Shown: positions 24,076-33,741, counted from the stretch's first letter. The stretch is 64,000 nucleotides of DNA from Microtetraspora sp. NBRC 16547 (GCF_030268965.1 NZ_BSSE01000012.1:62001-126000), one strand, 5' to 3'. The notes: generated by a model from the sequence alone, not told the origin. Translations and numbers: made by a program.

Positions 24076-25191
24076 CTAAACAGCGATCAAGGGCACCCCA
24101 AGGGCGCGCACGATGCCGCTGTGGTAGCGAGCGGGGTCGAATCGCTCCCGCGCGCTCTTCTGCCCGGCGCGGGCCAGGGCGCAGGCGTGCGGCCAGTCGT
24201 CGAGGAGCGCTTCGATCGCGTCGGCGAGCACCTCGGGTTCCCCCGGCGGGACCAGCACCCCGGTCTCGTCGTTCCGGATGATCTCTCTGAGGCCCTGTGC
24301 CTCACTGGCCACCACCGGCCGCCCCGCCAGCATTCCCTCGACCGCGACGTTGCCGAACGGCTCCTCCCGTGAGGGCACCAGCACGATGTCGGCGTCGGCG
24401 AGGAAAGGGGTGATCGGGTCCTGGAATCCGGCGAAGACCACTTCCTCGCCGGCGAGACCCCGTAGCTCCTCCTCGAACCACTCGTAGCCCGGGAATACGG
24501 CGCCCACGAGCGTGAGCGTCACCCGCCGTCCCCGCTCGCGCAGCAGTGCGGCGGCCCGGACGGCCACGTCGCTGCCCTTTCGCGGGGACAGCCTGCCGAC
24601 GACCGCCAGCCTGCCCTCCGGAACGTCCCGCGGAAGCGTCGCGTCGCCTCGGTCGGGGACGCCGTTGTAGATCACGGTCACCCGGTCGGGGCGGACTCCT
24701 GCCCCGGTCAGGGTCCGCAGGCAGGCCTCGCTGTTGGCCACCACATGGTGGGCGAGCCGTACCGGCGCGGTGAGAAGGCGCTGGAGCAGCGGCGAGATGT
24801 TCTGTTCCGCCTCGTGCGCGTGGCAGACCACATGAACCCGGGCCAGGCGCCCGGCCACGATCCACAGTGGAATCGTGATCGTGCTGACGTAGAGAGCCGT
24901 CGGCCGGGCCCGCCGGAGCAGGGCGACCATTCGCGGCAGGGTGCTGAGCGTCTGCCGGCCGAGTGTCAGCAGGCCGAGAGGGGACAGCAGCGACTTACGG
25001 AGCACCGGCGTCGGCATGATCACTATCTCGCTGCCCGTCTCGCGCAGGCGATCGCACAGCGGCCCCTCCGCGGGCAGCACGACCGTGACCTCGGCCACCT
25101 CGCTCAGCGCCCGTACGGATTCGACCAGCATCCGGTCCGAACCATAGAGATCCGGTGACGGATGGGTGACGACTACTCGCTCCACACTCAA
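24076..25191 (-). CDS. Glycosyltransferase family 4
   Basis: This 371-residue GT-B enzyme has an N-terminal domain with PSPDLYGSDRMLVESVRALS. The C-terminal donor domain contains VVGRLSPRKGSDVAVRAAAL, LTLVGAVFPGYE and the retaining-GT motif PSREEPFGNVAVEGMLAGRP (E-x7-E type), then LVPPGEPEVLADAIEALL. It probably adds one sugar to the lipid-linked repeat on the cytosolic face. A TTG at 25191, with AGGAGG five bases upstream, is the best-placed start; GTG 25185 is an alternative. It precedes the chain-length gene on the minus strand and is divergent from the DUF1972 transferase. Confidence 0.92.
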   Translation of the reverse strand: MSVERVVVTHPSPDLYGSDRMLVESVRALSEVAEVTVVLPAEGPLCDRLRETGSEIVIMPTPVLRKSLLSPLGLLTLGRQTLSTLPRMVALLRRARPTALYVSTITIPLWIVAGRLARVHVVCHAHEAEQNISPLLQRLLTAPVRLAHHVVANSEACLRTLTGAGVRPDRVTVIYNGVPDRGDATLPRDVPEGRLAVVGRLSPRKGSDVAVRAAALLRERGRRVTLTLVGAVFPGYEWFEEELRGLAGEEVVFAGFQDPITPFLADADIVLVPSREEPFGNVAVEGMLAGRPVVASEAQGLREIIRNDETGVLVPPGEPEVLADAIEALLDDWPHACALARAGQKSARERFDPARYHSGIVRALGVPLIAV

Positions 25192-25293
25192 GTGGTCCTC
25201 CTGTTTTCGATATTATTGCCGGAATTCGCCGCAATGCTAATTATCGGAGGCTTCGGCAATGTTAAGCAGGCAGTTCACGCGCGGGGGAGTCGA

Positions 25294-26406
25294 GTGCGCA
25301 TTGCGATGATCGGCACGAGGGGTGTTCCGGCTCGTTACGGCGGTTTCGAAACGGCCGTCGAGGAAATCGGATCCCGACTCGTCGCCGCGGGGCACCAGGT
25401 CCGGGTGTACTGCCGTGGCGCGGCGGACCGGCAGGACGAGCACAAGGGCATGCGCCTGGTTCACCTGCCGGCCCTGCGGCACAAGGTGCTGGAGACGCTG
25501 AGCCATACCGCGCTGTCGGTCGGGCACCTGCTGGCCCATCGGACCGACGTCGCCCTCGTTTTCAACGCAGCCAACTCCCCGCTGTTGCCCCTCATCCGCG
25601 CCGCTCGCATCCCCGTCGCCACCCATGTCGACGGGCTGGAGTGGAAGCGGGACAAGTGGAGCGGCGTGGGGCGGCGCTACTACCTGGCCGCGGAACGCCT
25701 CTCCGTGCGCTGGTCCCACGCGATCATCGCAGACGCGCGCGCTATTCAAGACTATTATCGAAAACGTTATGAAATCGGAAGTGTGCTGATTTCATACGGT
25801 GCCCCAATCCAGGATGGTCCGAATTCGGACTTACTGGCGCAGGCGGGATACGAGCCCGGACGCTTCCATTTGGTCGTCGCGCGCTTCGAGCCGGAGAACC
25901 ACGTGGCGGAGATCGTCGAGGGCTATGCCCGGAGCCGGGCCGAATATCCGCTGGTCGTGGTCGGATCCGCACCCTACGCGGCGGAGTACACCGAGCGGGT
26001 CCGCCGGATCGTCGGCGCGGACCCGCGGATCCGCCTCGTCGGAGGGGTCTGGGATCAGGAACTGCTGGACGCGATGTACGCCGGCTGCGCATCCTATCTG
26101 CACGGGCACTCGGTAGGCGGCACCAACCCCTCGCTGCTGAGAGCGATGGGCGCGGGTGCCCCGGTGATCGCCTATGACGTGGTGTTCAACCGCGAGGTAC
26201 TGGCCGAAACCGGGGCGTTCTTCAGCGACGAGGCCTCGCTGGCCGAGACGCTGGAGGCGGCGGAGAAGCGGCGTGACCAGGAGGCCGCCCGTGGCGCGGC
26301 GGCTCGGGAACGCGCCCGCACCGCCTATCGCTGGGACGACGTCGCGGCCCGGTACGAACGGCTGTGCCACGATCTCGCCGCCGGACGAGCCCCGGTCGAG
26401 GAGTGA
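25294..26406 (+). CDS. DUF1972-type glycosyltransferase (probable rhamnosyltransferase)
   Basis: This 370-residue GT-B enzyme opens with the DUF1972 signature AMIGTRGVPARYGGFETAVE. It continues with THVDGLEWKRDKWS, HAIIADARAIQDYY, YGAPI and a C-terminal donor domain (HLVVARFEPENHVAEIVEGY, HGHSVGGTNPSLLRAMGAG). DUF1972 enzymes include the beta-1,4-rhamnosyltransferases of streptococcal capsule loci, and with rmlABCD present rhamnose is a likely donor sugar. GTG 25294 has a GGGGGA ribosome site and precedes the signature by two residues; the longer open frame upstream is not supported. The flippase gene starts 4 bp later. Confidence 0.9.
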   Translation: MRIAMIGTRGVPARYGGFETAVEEIGSRLVAAGHQVRVYCRGAADRQDEHKGMRLVHLPALRHKVLETLSHTALSVGHLLAHRTDVALVFNAANSPLLPLIRAARIPVATHVDGLEWKRDKWSGVGRRYYLAAERLSVRWSHAIIADARAIQDYYRKRYEIGSVLISYGAPIQDGPNSDLLAQAGYEPGRFHLVVARFEPENHVAEIVEGYARSRAEYPLVVVGSAPYAAEYTERVRRIVGADPRIRLVGGVWDQELLDAMYAGCASYLHGHSVGGTNPSLLRAMGAGAPVIAYDVVFNREVLAETGAFFSDEASLAETLEAAEKRRDQEAARGAAARERARTAYRWDDVAARYERLCHDLAAGRAPVEE

Positions 26407-26409
26407 CGG

Positions 26410-27693
26410 GTGCCAGGTCTTCGGGGGCGGGTGCGCGGGATCGTCGCCTCAGCCGGTGGGTCCGTGCTCGCTCAGGTGGTGGCCGCGCTCAGCAGCCTGC
26501 TGCTGCAGCTCGTCGCCGCCAGAGAGCTCGGCTCGGCCGGCTTCGCCGCGCTCACGCTGCTGATCGCCACGCTGACGGTGATCACCACGCTGCACACGGC
26601 CTGGGTCGGCGACTCGCTCACCGTGCTGGACCGCTTCGACCCTCGCGTCCGGGCCGCGCTCGCCGCCTCACTGGTGGCGACTCTCGGCCTCGGCGCCGTC
26701 GTGGGCGGGATCCTGACGATCACGCTGGACGCGGCCGGTCCGCCGGGTGCTCTGCTCTTCGGCGTGCTCGTCGTCATCTGGCTGCTCGAGGACACCCTGC
26801 GCCGGATCCTCGCCGCCCGGCTGGAGTTCGGCCGGCTCGCCGCGAACGCGGTCGTGGACTTCTCCGTCGTCTTCGCGACGCTGGGCGCGTTCTGGCTCGC
26901 GGGCGAACTGCGCCTGGAGACGATGCTCCTCGCCATGTGCGCGGGCTCCCTGGCCGGGGTCGGGCAGGCGGTCATCGGCCTGCCCCGTGAGGAGCTCGCC
27001 TGGCCCGGCCTGCGGGAAGCCGATCTGCGGCGGCTTGTCACGTTCGCCACCTGGCGGGCGGCCCAGGCCGGGTTACGCCCGTTGACGCTGATGCTGACCC
27101 GGGTCGCCATCGCGGCCATGGTCTCCAGCGCGGCCCTCGCCGCCGCCGAAGGCGCCCGCCTGCTGCTCGCCCCGGCGCTCACGCTGGTCAACGGGGTCGG
27201 CGCGTTCCTGCTGCCCCGGATGGTACGGCTCCGCGAGAGCGGCCAACCGCTGCGGCCCCGCCTGGCGCTGGCCGCTTCCCTCGTGCTCACCGCGGTCACC
27301 GCGGTCACCGGTGTGATCGCGGTTCTGCTCGCGAAACCGCTGGAGCCGTTCGTGACGGGAGGGAACTTCCCGCTTGAACCGATCACCGTGGCCGGGTGGG
27401 CGGCCTATTCGGTGAGCATAGCGGCGACCCTTCCGATCAGCATGCTCGCCACCGCCTACCGCCACTCGAGGCTGGTGTTCGCGGTCCGGTTGGCCGAGTC
27501 GGTGGTGGGCGTCGTCGCTCTTCTTCTGCTGCTGGGGGCGCGGCCGGACCTGGTCGATCTCGCCCCCTTCTGTATTGGCATGGGGGGTGTCGTGACATCG
27601 GTGATTCTCATCGTGCGGTTGCGCGCCAAGGGAAATCACGAGTCCGCCCCGTCGGTGGAGAGGATGAGCCATGTGGCGCCGACTGATCATTAG
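26410..27693 (+). CDS. Polysaccharide flippase (Wzx-like, MVF/MOP family)
   Basis: This 427-residue, very hydrophobic protein has about 12 membrane helices, beginning GGSVLAQVVAALSSLLLQLV and ELGSAGFAALTLLIATLTVI. This is the first-helix pattern of oligosaccharide flippases (an A-R-E-L-G-x-x-G-F motif after helix 1). It would move the undecaprenyl-linked repeat to the outer face. Its position between a glycosyltransferase and a surface protein gene, together with a Wzy-like polymerase in the same locus, supports a Wzx/Wzy pathway. The start is GTG 26410. Its end overlaps the next gene by 23 bp. Confidence 0.85.
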   Translation: MPGLRGRVRGIVASAGGSVLAQVVAALSSLLLQLVAARELGSAGFAALTLLIATLTVITTLHTAWVGDSLTVLDRFDPRVRAALAASLVATLGLGAVVGGILTITLDAAGPPGALLFGVLVVIWLLEDTLRRILAARLEFGRLAANAVVDFSVVFATLGAFWLAGELRLETMLLAMCAGSLAGVGQAVIGLPREELAWPGLREADLRRLVTFATWRAAQAGLRPLTLMLTRVAIAAMVSSAALAAAEGARLLLAPALTLVNGVGAFLLPRMVRLRESGQPLRPRLALAASLVLTAVTAVTGVIAVLLAKPLEPFVTGGNFPLEPITVAGWAAYSVSIAATLPISMLATAYRHSRLVFAVRLAESVVGVVALLLLLGARPDLVDLAPFCIGMGGVVTSVILIVRLRAKGNHESAPSVERMSHVAPTDH

Positions 27694-28696
27694 TGCCGTC
27701 CTGCTGGCGGGGGTGACGGTGGCGGGGCCGGCGGACGCCCGGGCGCGGGAACCGGCGCCCCAGCCGTCCACGCTCCCCAGCTCGCTCTGGAAACGTGCCT
27801 TCGCCTTCGACGACAAGCGGATCGACGAATCCAGCGGGCTGTTCGCCAGTAACGGTCACCCCGGCGTGATCTGGACGTTCAACGACAAGAAGGGCCCGGT
27901 GCGGCTGTACGCGGTGGGTCCGGACGGCAAGACCCAGGCAGTGGTGACCCTGGACGGGCACGAGGGCGTCGATCCCGAGGCCATGGGCGGCGCGGTCGGG
28001 CTGGACGGCACGAACTACCTGTACGTCGGGGACATCGGCGGGAACCCGGCCCCTCGTCCCGACGGCATCGTCGTCTATCAACTGGTCGAGCCGGCCAAAC
28101 TGGCCGACGCGTCGGTCGAGGCGACCGCCTACAAGCTGACCTATCCGGACGGGCTGCACGACGCGGAGACGCTGCTGGTCGATCCGCGTACCCGGGAGCT
28201 CTACGTGGTGACCAAGGGTCCGCAGGGGGGAAACATCTATCGGGCCCCCGCCGATCTCTCCGAGACCCGGCCCAACATGCTGACCTGGGTGCGTGAGCTG
28301 CCGTACGTGATCAGTGACGGGCTGATCGCGCCGAACGGCGACATGATCCTCCGCAGTTACAACAAGGTCCGGATCTGGAAGGGCGTGGAGGGCGCCCTGA
28401 CGTCGGTCCTGGACATTCCGCAGCAGGAGCAGGGGGAGGGGATCGCGATCACTCCGGACGGCAAGTCTTTGCTGATCTCCAGCGAGGGCCCGTTGTCACC
28501 GGTGTGGCGGATGGACCTGCCGGCCGAACTGGGCGTGCACGAGCCGGCCCCGCCGGACGACACGGCCGTCTCGGCTCTTGAGGAAGAGATCGCCGGGATG
28601 CCGCTCTGGCTGTGGGGAGCGGGGGGCGGCGTCGTCGCACTCCTCCTCGCGGCAGGGCTCGTCGTCGTGATGCGCAGGGAAAGCCGTGCGTGGTGA
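27671..28696 (+). CDS. Membrane-anchored beta-propeller protein
   Basis: This 341-residue protein has a signal peptide (WRRLIISAVLLAGVTVAGPA), an external propeller-like domain of about 260 residues and one C-terminal membrane helix (LWGAGGGVVALLLAAGLVVV) ending in RRESRAW. Blade-like stretches include GHPGVIWTFNDKKGPVRLYA, HEGVDPEAMGGAVGLDG and GEGIAITPDGKSLLISSEGP. The E-G-V-D/E-A pattern recalls extracellular propellers of the SdiA-regulated or phytase-like type. It is probably an accessory factor at the outer membrane face, perhaps glycan-binding. It is cotranscribed with the flippase and overlaps the next gene by 11 bp. Confidence 0.75.
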   Translation: MWRRLIISAVLLAGVTVAGPADARAREPAPQPSTLPSSLWKRAFAFDDKRIDESSGLFASNGHPGVIWTFNDKKGPVRLYAVGPDGKTQAVVTLDGHEGVDPEAMGGAVGLDGTNYLYVGDIGGNPAPRPDGIVVYQLVEPAKLADASVEATAYKLTYPDGLHDAETLLVDPRTRELYVVTKGPQGGNIYRAPADLSETRPNMLTWVRELPYVISDGLIAPNGDMILRSYNKVRIWKGVEGALTSVLDIPQQEQGEGIAITPDGKSLLISSEGPLSPVWRMDLPAELGVHEPAPPDDTAVSALEEEIAGMPLWLWGAGGGVVALLLAAGLVVVMRRESRAW

Positions 28697-29690
28697 CGTG
28701 CGCGGCGGCAGGGCCATGTCTGCCCCCATGTCTGACCCCATGTCTGACCGGTACCTGGCCTATCCTCCGGGCCGCGGGAATGTGTGGATCCCCACCCGCG
28801 ACGGGCGGTCGGCCAGTGCCGGCCTGTCGTTGCTGACATTCTCCAAACCGGTGCCGCTGGCGCTGCAGTTCATGCTGTTCGCCGTCACCCGGGTGGCCGG
28901 CCCGTGGGTGTTGCCGGGACGCCGCAGACAGTGGCGTCCGCCGGTGGCGGAGGACGCCTGGGCGGCGATCAGCGAGCAGGTCGCGGAAGTCGCCGGACCC
29001 GTGGACGGCATGGCGGGCTATATTCGCCCGCAGGCGTCCCGGGCCGGCGGGGCGGCGTTGCTCCTCCTCCGCGCCGGACGCCCGGTCGGGTTTCTCAAGG
29101 TGCGGGAGGCCCCCGTGGAACTCGCGAGGGAGGCGGCGGCGCTGGCGGCCTTCGCCACTGATGGCGCCACTGGCGGCGACACCGACCGAGCCACGGGCGG
29201 CGCCACTGGCGGCGACATCGGATTCCGCGTGCCCGAGGTGCTGGGCACCGGATCCGCCGAAGGGTTCCACTGGCTCCTGTTGTCGCCGATGGAACCGGTG
29301 CCGGCCCGCCCGGCGCGGAACATCGCGGTGGCTCGGTTGAGCGAGCTGATCAGCGCTCGCCTGGCGGAACGGCTGGTCCGGCCCGCAGGCGTCCCCGCGC
29401 ACTGGAGGCCGATGCACGGCGACCTCACCCCGTGGAACCTCCGGCTCACCCGGACTCCGGTGCCCTGGCTGATCGATTGGGAGGACGCCGGATACGCTCC
29501 GCCACATGCCGACGAGACCTACTTCGCGGCTACTCGCCGCGCCGTGTACGGAGGCCCGCCGCCCGCCCGCGTGTACGGCGAGGCCGCGGCCTACTGGCTC
29601 GACCGGGTGCGCCGCCGTACGGCCGATGACGCGGAACTGACCCGGCGGCTCCTGGAGATTCTGGAGACGATGGCTGGTCAGGCCGGTTAG
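28686..29690 (+). CDS. Phosphotransferase of the APH/choline-kinase-like fold
   Basis: This protein of about 334 residues has the kinase-like catalytic loop MHGDLTPWNLR and, after a strand, the metal-binding segment WLIDWEDAGYAPPHADE (D-W-E in place of D-F-D/E). The N-lobe is compact; a phosphate-loop lysine may be in VGFLKVREAPVE. Such proteins in glycan loci probably phosphorylate a sugar or lipid, but the substrate is unknown. A repeat-derived insert of GATGG units sits near residues 158-178. GTG 28686 has AGGGAAAG upstream; ATG 28716 is an alternative. It overlaps the convergent sulfotransferase by 4 bp. Confidence 0.75.
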   Translation: MRGDVRGGRAMSAPMSDPMSDRYLAYPPGRGNVWIPTRDGRSASAGLSLLTFSKPVPLALQFMLFAVTRVAGPWVLPGRRRQWRPPVAEDAWAAISEQVAEVAGPVDGMAGYIRPQASRAGGAALLLLRAGRPVGFLKVREAPVELAREAAALAAFATDGATGGDTDRATGGATGGDIGFRVPEVLGTGSAEGFHWLLLSPMEPVPARPARNIAVARLSELISARLAERLVRPAGVPAHWRPMHGDLTPWNLRLTRTPVPWLIDWEDAGYAPPHADETYFAATRRAVYGGPPPARVYGEAAAYWLDRVRRRTADDAELTRRLLEILETMAGQAG

Positions 29691-30595
29691 GGAGCGGCCC
29701 AGTCGGGGAACGAGCGGCCGAGCAGCTTCTCCAGGGCGGCGTTGTGCGGGGCGAAGTGCTCGACCAGGCGGCGTCTGGTCGATGCGGAGAGTTCCGCCTT
29801 CGGGGCGGGGTTCCACACCTTCCCGGCATCGGGCAGGGGGGCGTGCGGCAGGCCGAGAAAGTCCGCCACCTCGTCGCAGGCGCGCTGTTGGTCGCGGTAG
29901 AACTCCTCGCTGCCGATCACGTGGAACCGGTCGGCGGGGAAGTGCTCAAACCAGCGCCGTAGTGCCACGTCATATTCGCTCTGCGCCACATAGGACTGCT
30001 GCTCATGCGCGTAGCTGCGGTAGGTCGGATCGCTGATGAGGCGTCGCTCCTCACCCGCGGTCCGCTCGGCCTCCATCGCCAGCGCCTCTTCGAACGGCAG
30101 ATTCTCCACGCCGGACCGTACCCGTTCCCGGTAGTGCGAGAAGGTGCGCTCCACCGGGTCGCGCAGGATCAACAGGATGCGAGCACCGGGAACATCCTGG
30201 CGGGCGCGCCGCGCCGCGAGCGGGTGGTGCAGGTAATAAGGCGAACCCTCACCTGCCAGCACCGGCCCCCCGGCCCGCCGAGCCGCGCGCGAGCGGGCCG
30301 TCCTGCTGGGCAGGTGCGACCGGTACCAACGCAGACCACGCTCGTAGTTGCTGTCGAAAAAGTGCACGCCTTTGGTGTGGTTGGCCTTGGGAAGCAGGCC
30401 GGCCGCGGGGAAGAGAGGGATGATCCTCGGGTGTTCGAGCAGTGCGTAGTACAACGAGGTCGATCCGCCGCGCTTGGCGCCGATGAGCAGGAAATCAGGG
30501 TCGGGCCTCGCCGAGGCCGTCGCCATTCCGTACGCTCTGAACAAGCCGCGTCCCATATTGAGGATCGGCTCCGGTAAGCGCTCCCTTATGCTCAT
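29687..30595 (-). CDS. Sulfotransferase (PAPS-dependent)
   Basis: This 302-residue enzyme of the NodH/heparan-type sulfotransferase fold has the 5'-phosphosulfate loop LLIGAKRGGSTSLYYALLEH (about residues 36-55) and the 3'-phosphate motif LRDPVERTFSHYRERVRSG (about 144-162). GEGSPYYLHHP and DRFHVIGSEEFYRD are further family signatures. It would move sulfate from PAPS to a hydroxyl, and in this setting the acceptor is likely the polysaccharide or its lipid-linked unit. No signal peptide is evident, so it acts in the cytosol. The start is ATG 30595. It is divergent from the polymerase gene across a 98-bp promoter gap. Confidence 0.9.
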   Translation of the reverse strand: MSIRERLPEPILNMGRGLFRAYGMATASARPDPDFLLIGAKRGGSTSLYYALLEHPRIIPLFPAAGLLPKANHTKGVHFFDSNYERGLRWYRSHLPSRTARSRAARRAGGPVLAGEGSPYYLHHPLAARRARQDVPGARILLILRDPVERTFSHYRERVRSGVENLPFEEALAMEAERTAGEERRLISDPTYRSYAHEQQSYVAQSEYDVALRRWFEHFPADRFHVIGSEEFYRDQQRACDEVADFLGLPHAPLPDAGKVWNPAPKAELSASTRRRLVEHFAPHNAALEKLLGRSFPDWAAP

Positions 30596-30693
30596 ATGTC
30601 ACCTTCTCCTTGTACCTGATCACTTAGTGTGTAGAATCCTATCTATTCAGGTGCTTGCTGAGAGGGTTGCGTTATAAAGCGAGGAGAGTCTGC

Positions 30694-31995
30694 GTGATCA
30701 AGGCTCGCCGTCGCGGTGAATATCGCCTCTGGTGGCCCGTTCTGGTGCCGATCGCTCTCATCCTCGCCAGCGAGTACAAACTACGTTCCCGGCCGGCGAA
30801 CCAGTCGATCAGCGGCGGCGTGGACGCGACGATCCTCCTGGAGATCGGGATCTACGGGGTGGTCGCCCTCTACCTGTACCGCCGGTTCGGGATCACGGCT
30901 CCGCACCGACGGGCCTCCTCGATCCGGTTGCTCGCGTGGGCGTTCGCCGCGTACTCCATGTTGAGCGTGCTCTGGACGCCTTTTCCCGCCTTCGCCGTGG
31001 TGCGCGGCATCCAGCTTCTGATCATCGCCGCGGTCTGCCAGGTGATGATCAGCCGAGCGGAGCGGGCGGACCTGTGGCGGCTGGCGCACGCGTTCATCGT
31101 GCTCGTTCTGATCTCCGTGGCCATCGGCGTCGCCATGCCGTTCCCTCGCACGCCGCTGACCGAGAACCGGTTCAACTGGCTCTACGTGCACCCGGTCTCG
31201 GCGGGCATCTTCCTCGGCATCGCCATCCTGCTGGTGGCGGGATTCGTGCTGCCCGGAGGGCCGCCGCGGAGCTGGCCGCTGCCCCTCTACCTGATCGCGG
31301 GTGCGATCCTGACCGCGGCCCTGATCGGCACCGGAACCCGGGGCGCGGCCGGCGGCTGTCTGGCCGGGCTGGTGGTGATGCTCCTGCTGGCCCACGGGTC
31401 CCGCGGCCGGGTGGTGTTCCTGATGATCGCCGTGCCCGGTGCGATCGTGGCCGTACTGGGCTTCACCGACCGGCTGATCGGCTTCGCCACCCGGGGTGAG
31501 ACGGTCGAGCAACTGGAGAGCCTCAACGCCCGGACCGACCTGTGGTCGTTCGCGTTACGCGCGTTCAAGGCGGAGCCCTTCTTCGGCAACGGTCTGTCGT
31601 CCACGCGGGGGCTCTTCCTCGACGACATCGGGCTGGGCGGAGGCCACAACGCGCTGATCAACGTCTTGGTCGAAGGCGGTGTGGTGGGCCTGGCCCTCTT
31701 CTGCGCGCTGATCCTGGCGCTCACCGTCCGCCTTCTCACACTGACCCGGTTGCGAGAAGTCCGGGTGGAGGCCGCGATCCTGCTCGGGCTGATGGTCTTC
31801 TTCATGGTCGACGGGATCACCACGGAGATGGTGGCGGCCCCGGCCAACATCGCGTCCGTATGGCTCTACACCGTGATCGCGTGGGCGACCCTTCTGGCGC
31901 GTAAACCAGCGAGGGACGACGCGCGTCCTGAAACCGATTCGAGCACGAGCGTCCCGGATGTGCGTGCCGTTACATCCCCGAGGGGGGTCGGATGA
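30694..31995 (+). CDS. O-antigen ligase/polymerase-like membrane protein (Wzy/WaaL fold)
   Basis: This 433-residue protein has about 11 membrane helices. The largest external loop (about residues 255-315) contains ETVEQLESLNARTDLWSFAL, KAEPFFGNGLSS and GGGHNALINVLVEGG. The R-x-x-x-W and G-G-x-H-N pattern is characteristic of O-antigen polymerases and ligases; arginine and histidine in this loop handle the lipid-linked glycan. It probably polymerises flipped repeats. GTG 30694 follows GAGGAGAG by about 6 nt. The stop overlaps the next start (ATGA). Confidence 0.88.
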   Translation: MIKARRRGEYRLWWPVLVPIALILASEYKLRSRPANQSISGGVDATILLEIGIYGVVALYLYRRFGITAPHRRASSIRLLAWAFAAYSMLSVLWTPFPAFAVVRGIQLLIIAAVCQVMISRAERADLWRLAHAFIVLVLISVAIGVAMPFPRTPLTENRFNWLYVHPVSAGIFLGIAILLVAGFVLPGGPPRSWPLPLYLIAGAILTAALIGTGTRGAAGGCLAGLVVMLLLAHGSRGRVVFLMIAVPGAIVAVLGFTDRLIGFATRGETVEQLESLNARTDLWSFALRAFKAEPFFGNGLSSTRGLFLDDIGLGGGHNALINVLVEGGVVGLALFCALILALTVRLLTLTRLREVRVEAAILLGLMVFFMVDGITTEMVAAPANIASVWLYTVIAWATLLARKPARDDARPETDSSTSVPDVRAVTSPRGVG

Positions 31996-33704
31996 GAACT
32001 CCGCGTGGCAAGAGGATGGTCAGCCTTGCCGGGCTGGGGCTACTTGCGATCATCGGCACCGGATGGGGCGCCTGGAACCACGAGGCGTCCAGCTCGGCGG
32101 TGGCCGACTGGCGGACGGCCGGGCCGCTCGCCATCGGGACCGCCGCCTACCCCGTGCCCCAGGGGGCCTATTTCGTGGCCCCCTGGGGAGACGACGCCGC
32201 TCCGGGGACCGTGGCCGCGCCGTGGCGCACAGTGGGCCAGGCGGTACGGATGGCCCCGGCCGGGGCTGTCCTCGTGCTTCGCGGGGGCGTCTACCACGAG
32301 TCCGTCGAGGTGTACGGCAAGCGGCTGACCCTTCAGGCGTATCCGCGCGAGGCGGTGTGGTTCGACGGCACGGAGCCGGTGGACGGCTGGGTCCGTGACG
32401 GGTCCGGCTGGCGCAGGGACGGCTGGAACGTGCGGTTCGACAACACCGACCCGACCGCGGGGGGCGGCGACGCCTGGCACATGGTCGGCCCGGAGAACCC
32501 GGTGGCCAACTGGCCCGACCAGGTCTTCGTCGACGGGCAGCAGCAGACGCAGGTGTCCCGTCGCGATCAGGTCGTCCCCGGCACGTTCTTCGTCGACTAC
32601 GCCACCGGAAGGCTCTATCTCGGGTCCGACCCGACCGGGCGTGACGTGCGGGCGACCACCCTCGCGGAGGCGCTCTACCTCAACAACGCCCACGGCTCCG
32701 CCGTTCTCGGCATCGGCTTCCGCCGTTACGCCACGCCGATCAAGAGGGTCGGTGCGGTCAAGGGGTTCGCCAACGATCTGCGATTCGAGAACGACGTCTT
32801 CGCCGACACCGCGCTCGCCGGGCTCAGCATCAAGGGCGACCGGATCGTCGTACGACACAACGCGTTCCTGCGCAACGGACAACTCGGGCTGCACGGGCAC
32901 CGCACCCAGGGAGCCGTCGTGGACGGCAACATCATGGAGGGCAACAACTGGGAGCACTTCGAGATGGCTCCCGTCTCGGGCGGCATGAAGATCACAACGT
33001 CGGTCGGGCTCCAGGTGATGGGCAACCGCTCGGAGCGTAACTTCGGGCCGGGACTCTGGCTCGACGAGTCCGTGTCCGACGCGGTCATCGCCCGTAACCT
33101 CTCGCGGGCGAACGCCGGGCACGGCATCCACTACGAGATCTCGGCGCGTGGGCTGATCGTGGGGAACGTCGCGGCCGACAACGGCGGCAACGGGCTGTAC
33201 GTCAACGAGTCGAGCGATGTCCGGCTGTGGAACAACACCGTGACACACAACAGGGGCACGCAGATCAACGTCATCGACGGCCGACGGGAGCAGGACGACC
33301 CACGCATGCCGTGGAACGTGTCCGGCGTGGAGGTGCGCAACAACGTCATCCAGGGCGGACCCGGGCCCCTCGTATCGGTGGAGGACCTGACCGGTAGGCG
33401 GACGGCCAGCGAAATGGCCGACTTTGACCACAACGTCTACTACCTTTCGGGCGGCGGTAGCGCCGATTCGATCAATTGGGTGGATCGCCCGGCCGGGTAT
33501 CGTTCGTTCGCGGATCTTCGGTCCGCTCGGGAGCGGGCGAAAATCGAGCCCCATGGCACGGAAGTCCGCGCTTCGACGCCCTTCTCCACCCCCGACGAAT
33601 TCGCCGTCACGGGCGGAGCTCCTAAAGGTTCCCCATTGCCGGCTGATGTCGCAGCCTGGCTCAACGGCCGGGTCGGCGGGAAAACCCAGGCGGGAATCCC
33701 GTAG
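31992..33704 (+). CDS. Secreted right-handed beta-helix protein
   Basis: This 570-residue protein has an N-terminal hydrophobic signal or anchor (MVSLAGLGLLAIIGTGWGAW). From about residue 55 it shows the start of a parallel beta-helix (YFVAPWGDDAAPGTVAAPWR, LVLRGGVYHESVEVYGKRL). Repeated rungs follow: LRFENDVFADTALAGLSIKG, IVVRHNAFLRNGQLGLHGHR, AVIARNLSRANAGHGIHYEI and LIVGNVAADNGGNGLYVNES. The fold is shared by polysaccharide lyases, epimerases and glycosidases; no catalytic set could be assigned, so it may cut, modify or bind the exported glycan. ATG 31992 overlaps the polymerase stop. Confidence 0.88.
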   Translation: MRTPRGKRMVSLAGLGLLAIIGTGWGAWNHEASSSAVADWRTAGPLAIGTAAYPVPQGAYFVAPWGDDAAPGTVAAPWRTVGQAVRMAPAGAVLVLRGGVYHESVEVYGKRLTLQAYPREAVWFDGTEPVDGWVRDGSGWRRDGWNVRFDNTDPTAGGGDAWHMVGPENPVANWPDQVFVDGQQQTQVSRRDQVVPGTFFVDYATGRLYLGSDPTGRDVRATTLAEALYLNNAHGSAVLGIGFRRYATPIKRVGAVKGFANDLRFENDVFADTALAGLSIKGDRIVVRHNAFLRNGQLGLHGHRTQGAVVDGNIMEGNNWEHFEMAPVSGGMKITTSVGLQVMGNRSERNFGPGLWLDESVSDAVIARNLSRANAGHGIHYEISARGLIVGNVAADNGGNGLYVNESSDVRLWNNTVTHNRGTQINVIDGRREQDDPRMPWNVSGVEVRNNVIQGGPGPLVSVEDLTGRRTASEMADFDHNVYYLSGGGSADSINWVDRPAGYRSFADLRSARERAKIEPHGTEVRASTPFSTPDEFAVTGGAPKGSPLPADVAAWLNGRVGGKTQAGIP

Positions 33705-33723
33705 TGCCTAAATCGTGATGTAT

Positions 33724-33741
33724 TGCAACTGATTTGTTGCA
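33724..33741. promoter_or_regulatory. Inverted repeat TGCAAC-N6-GTTGCA
   Basis: A perfect 6-bp inverted repeat lies 20 bp after the beta-helix gene and 94 bp before the giant surface protein gene. It may be an operator for the large gene or a weak terminator of the previous one. Confidence 0.35.

Noticed and set aside
25162-25293. Earlier start for the DUF1972 glycosyltransferase at 25162
   Set aside because: The added 44 residues overlap the divergent gene's 5' end and promoter. GTG 25294 has a good ribosome site and matches the family N-terminus.
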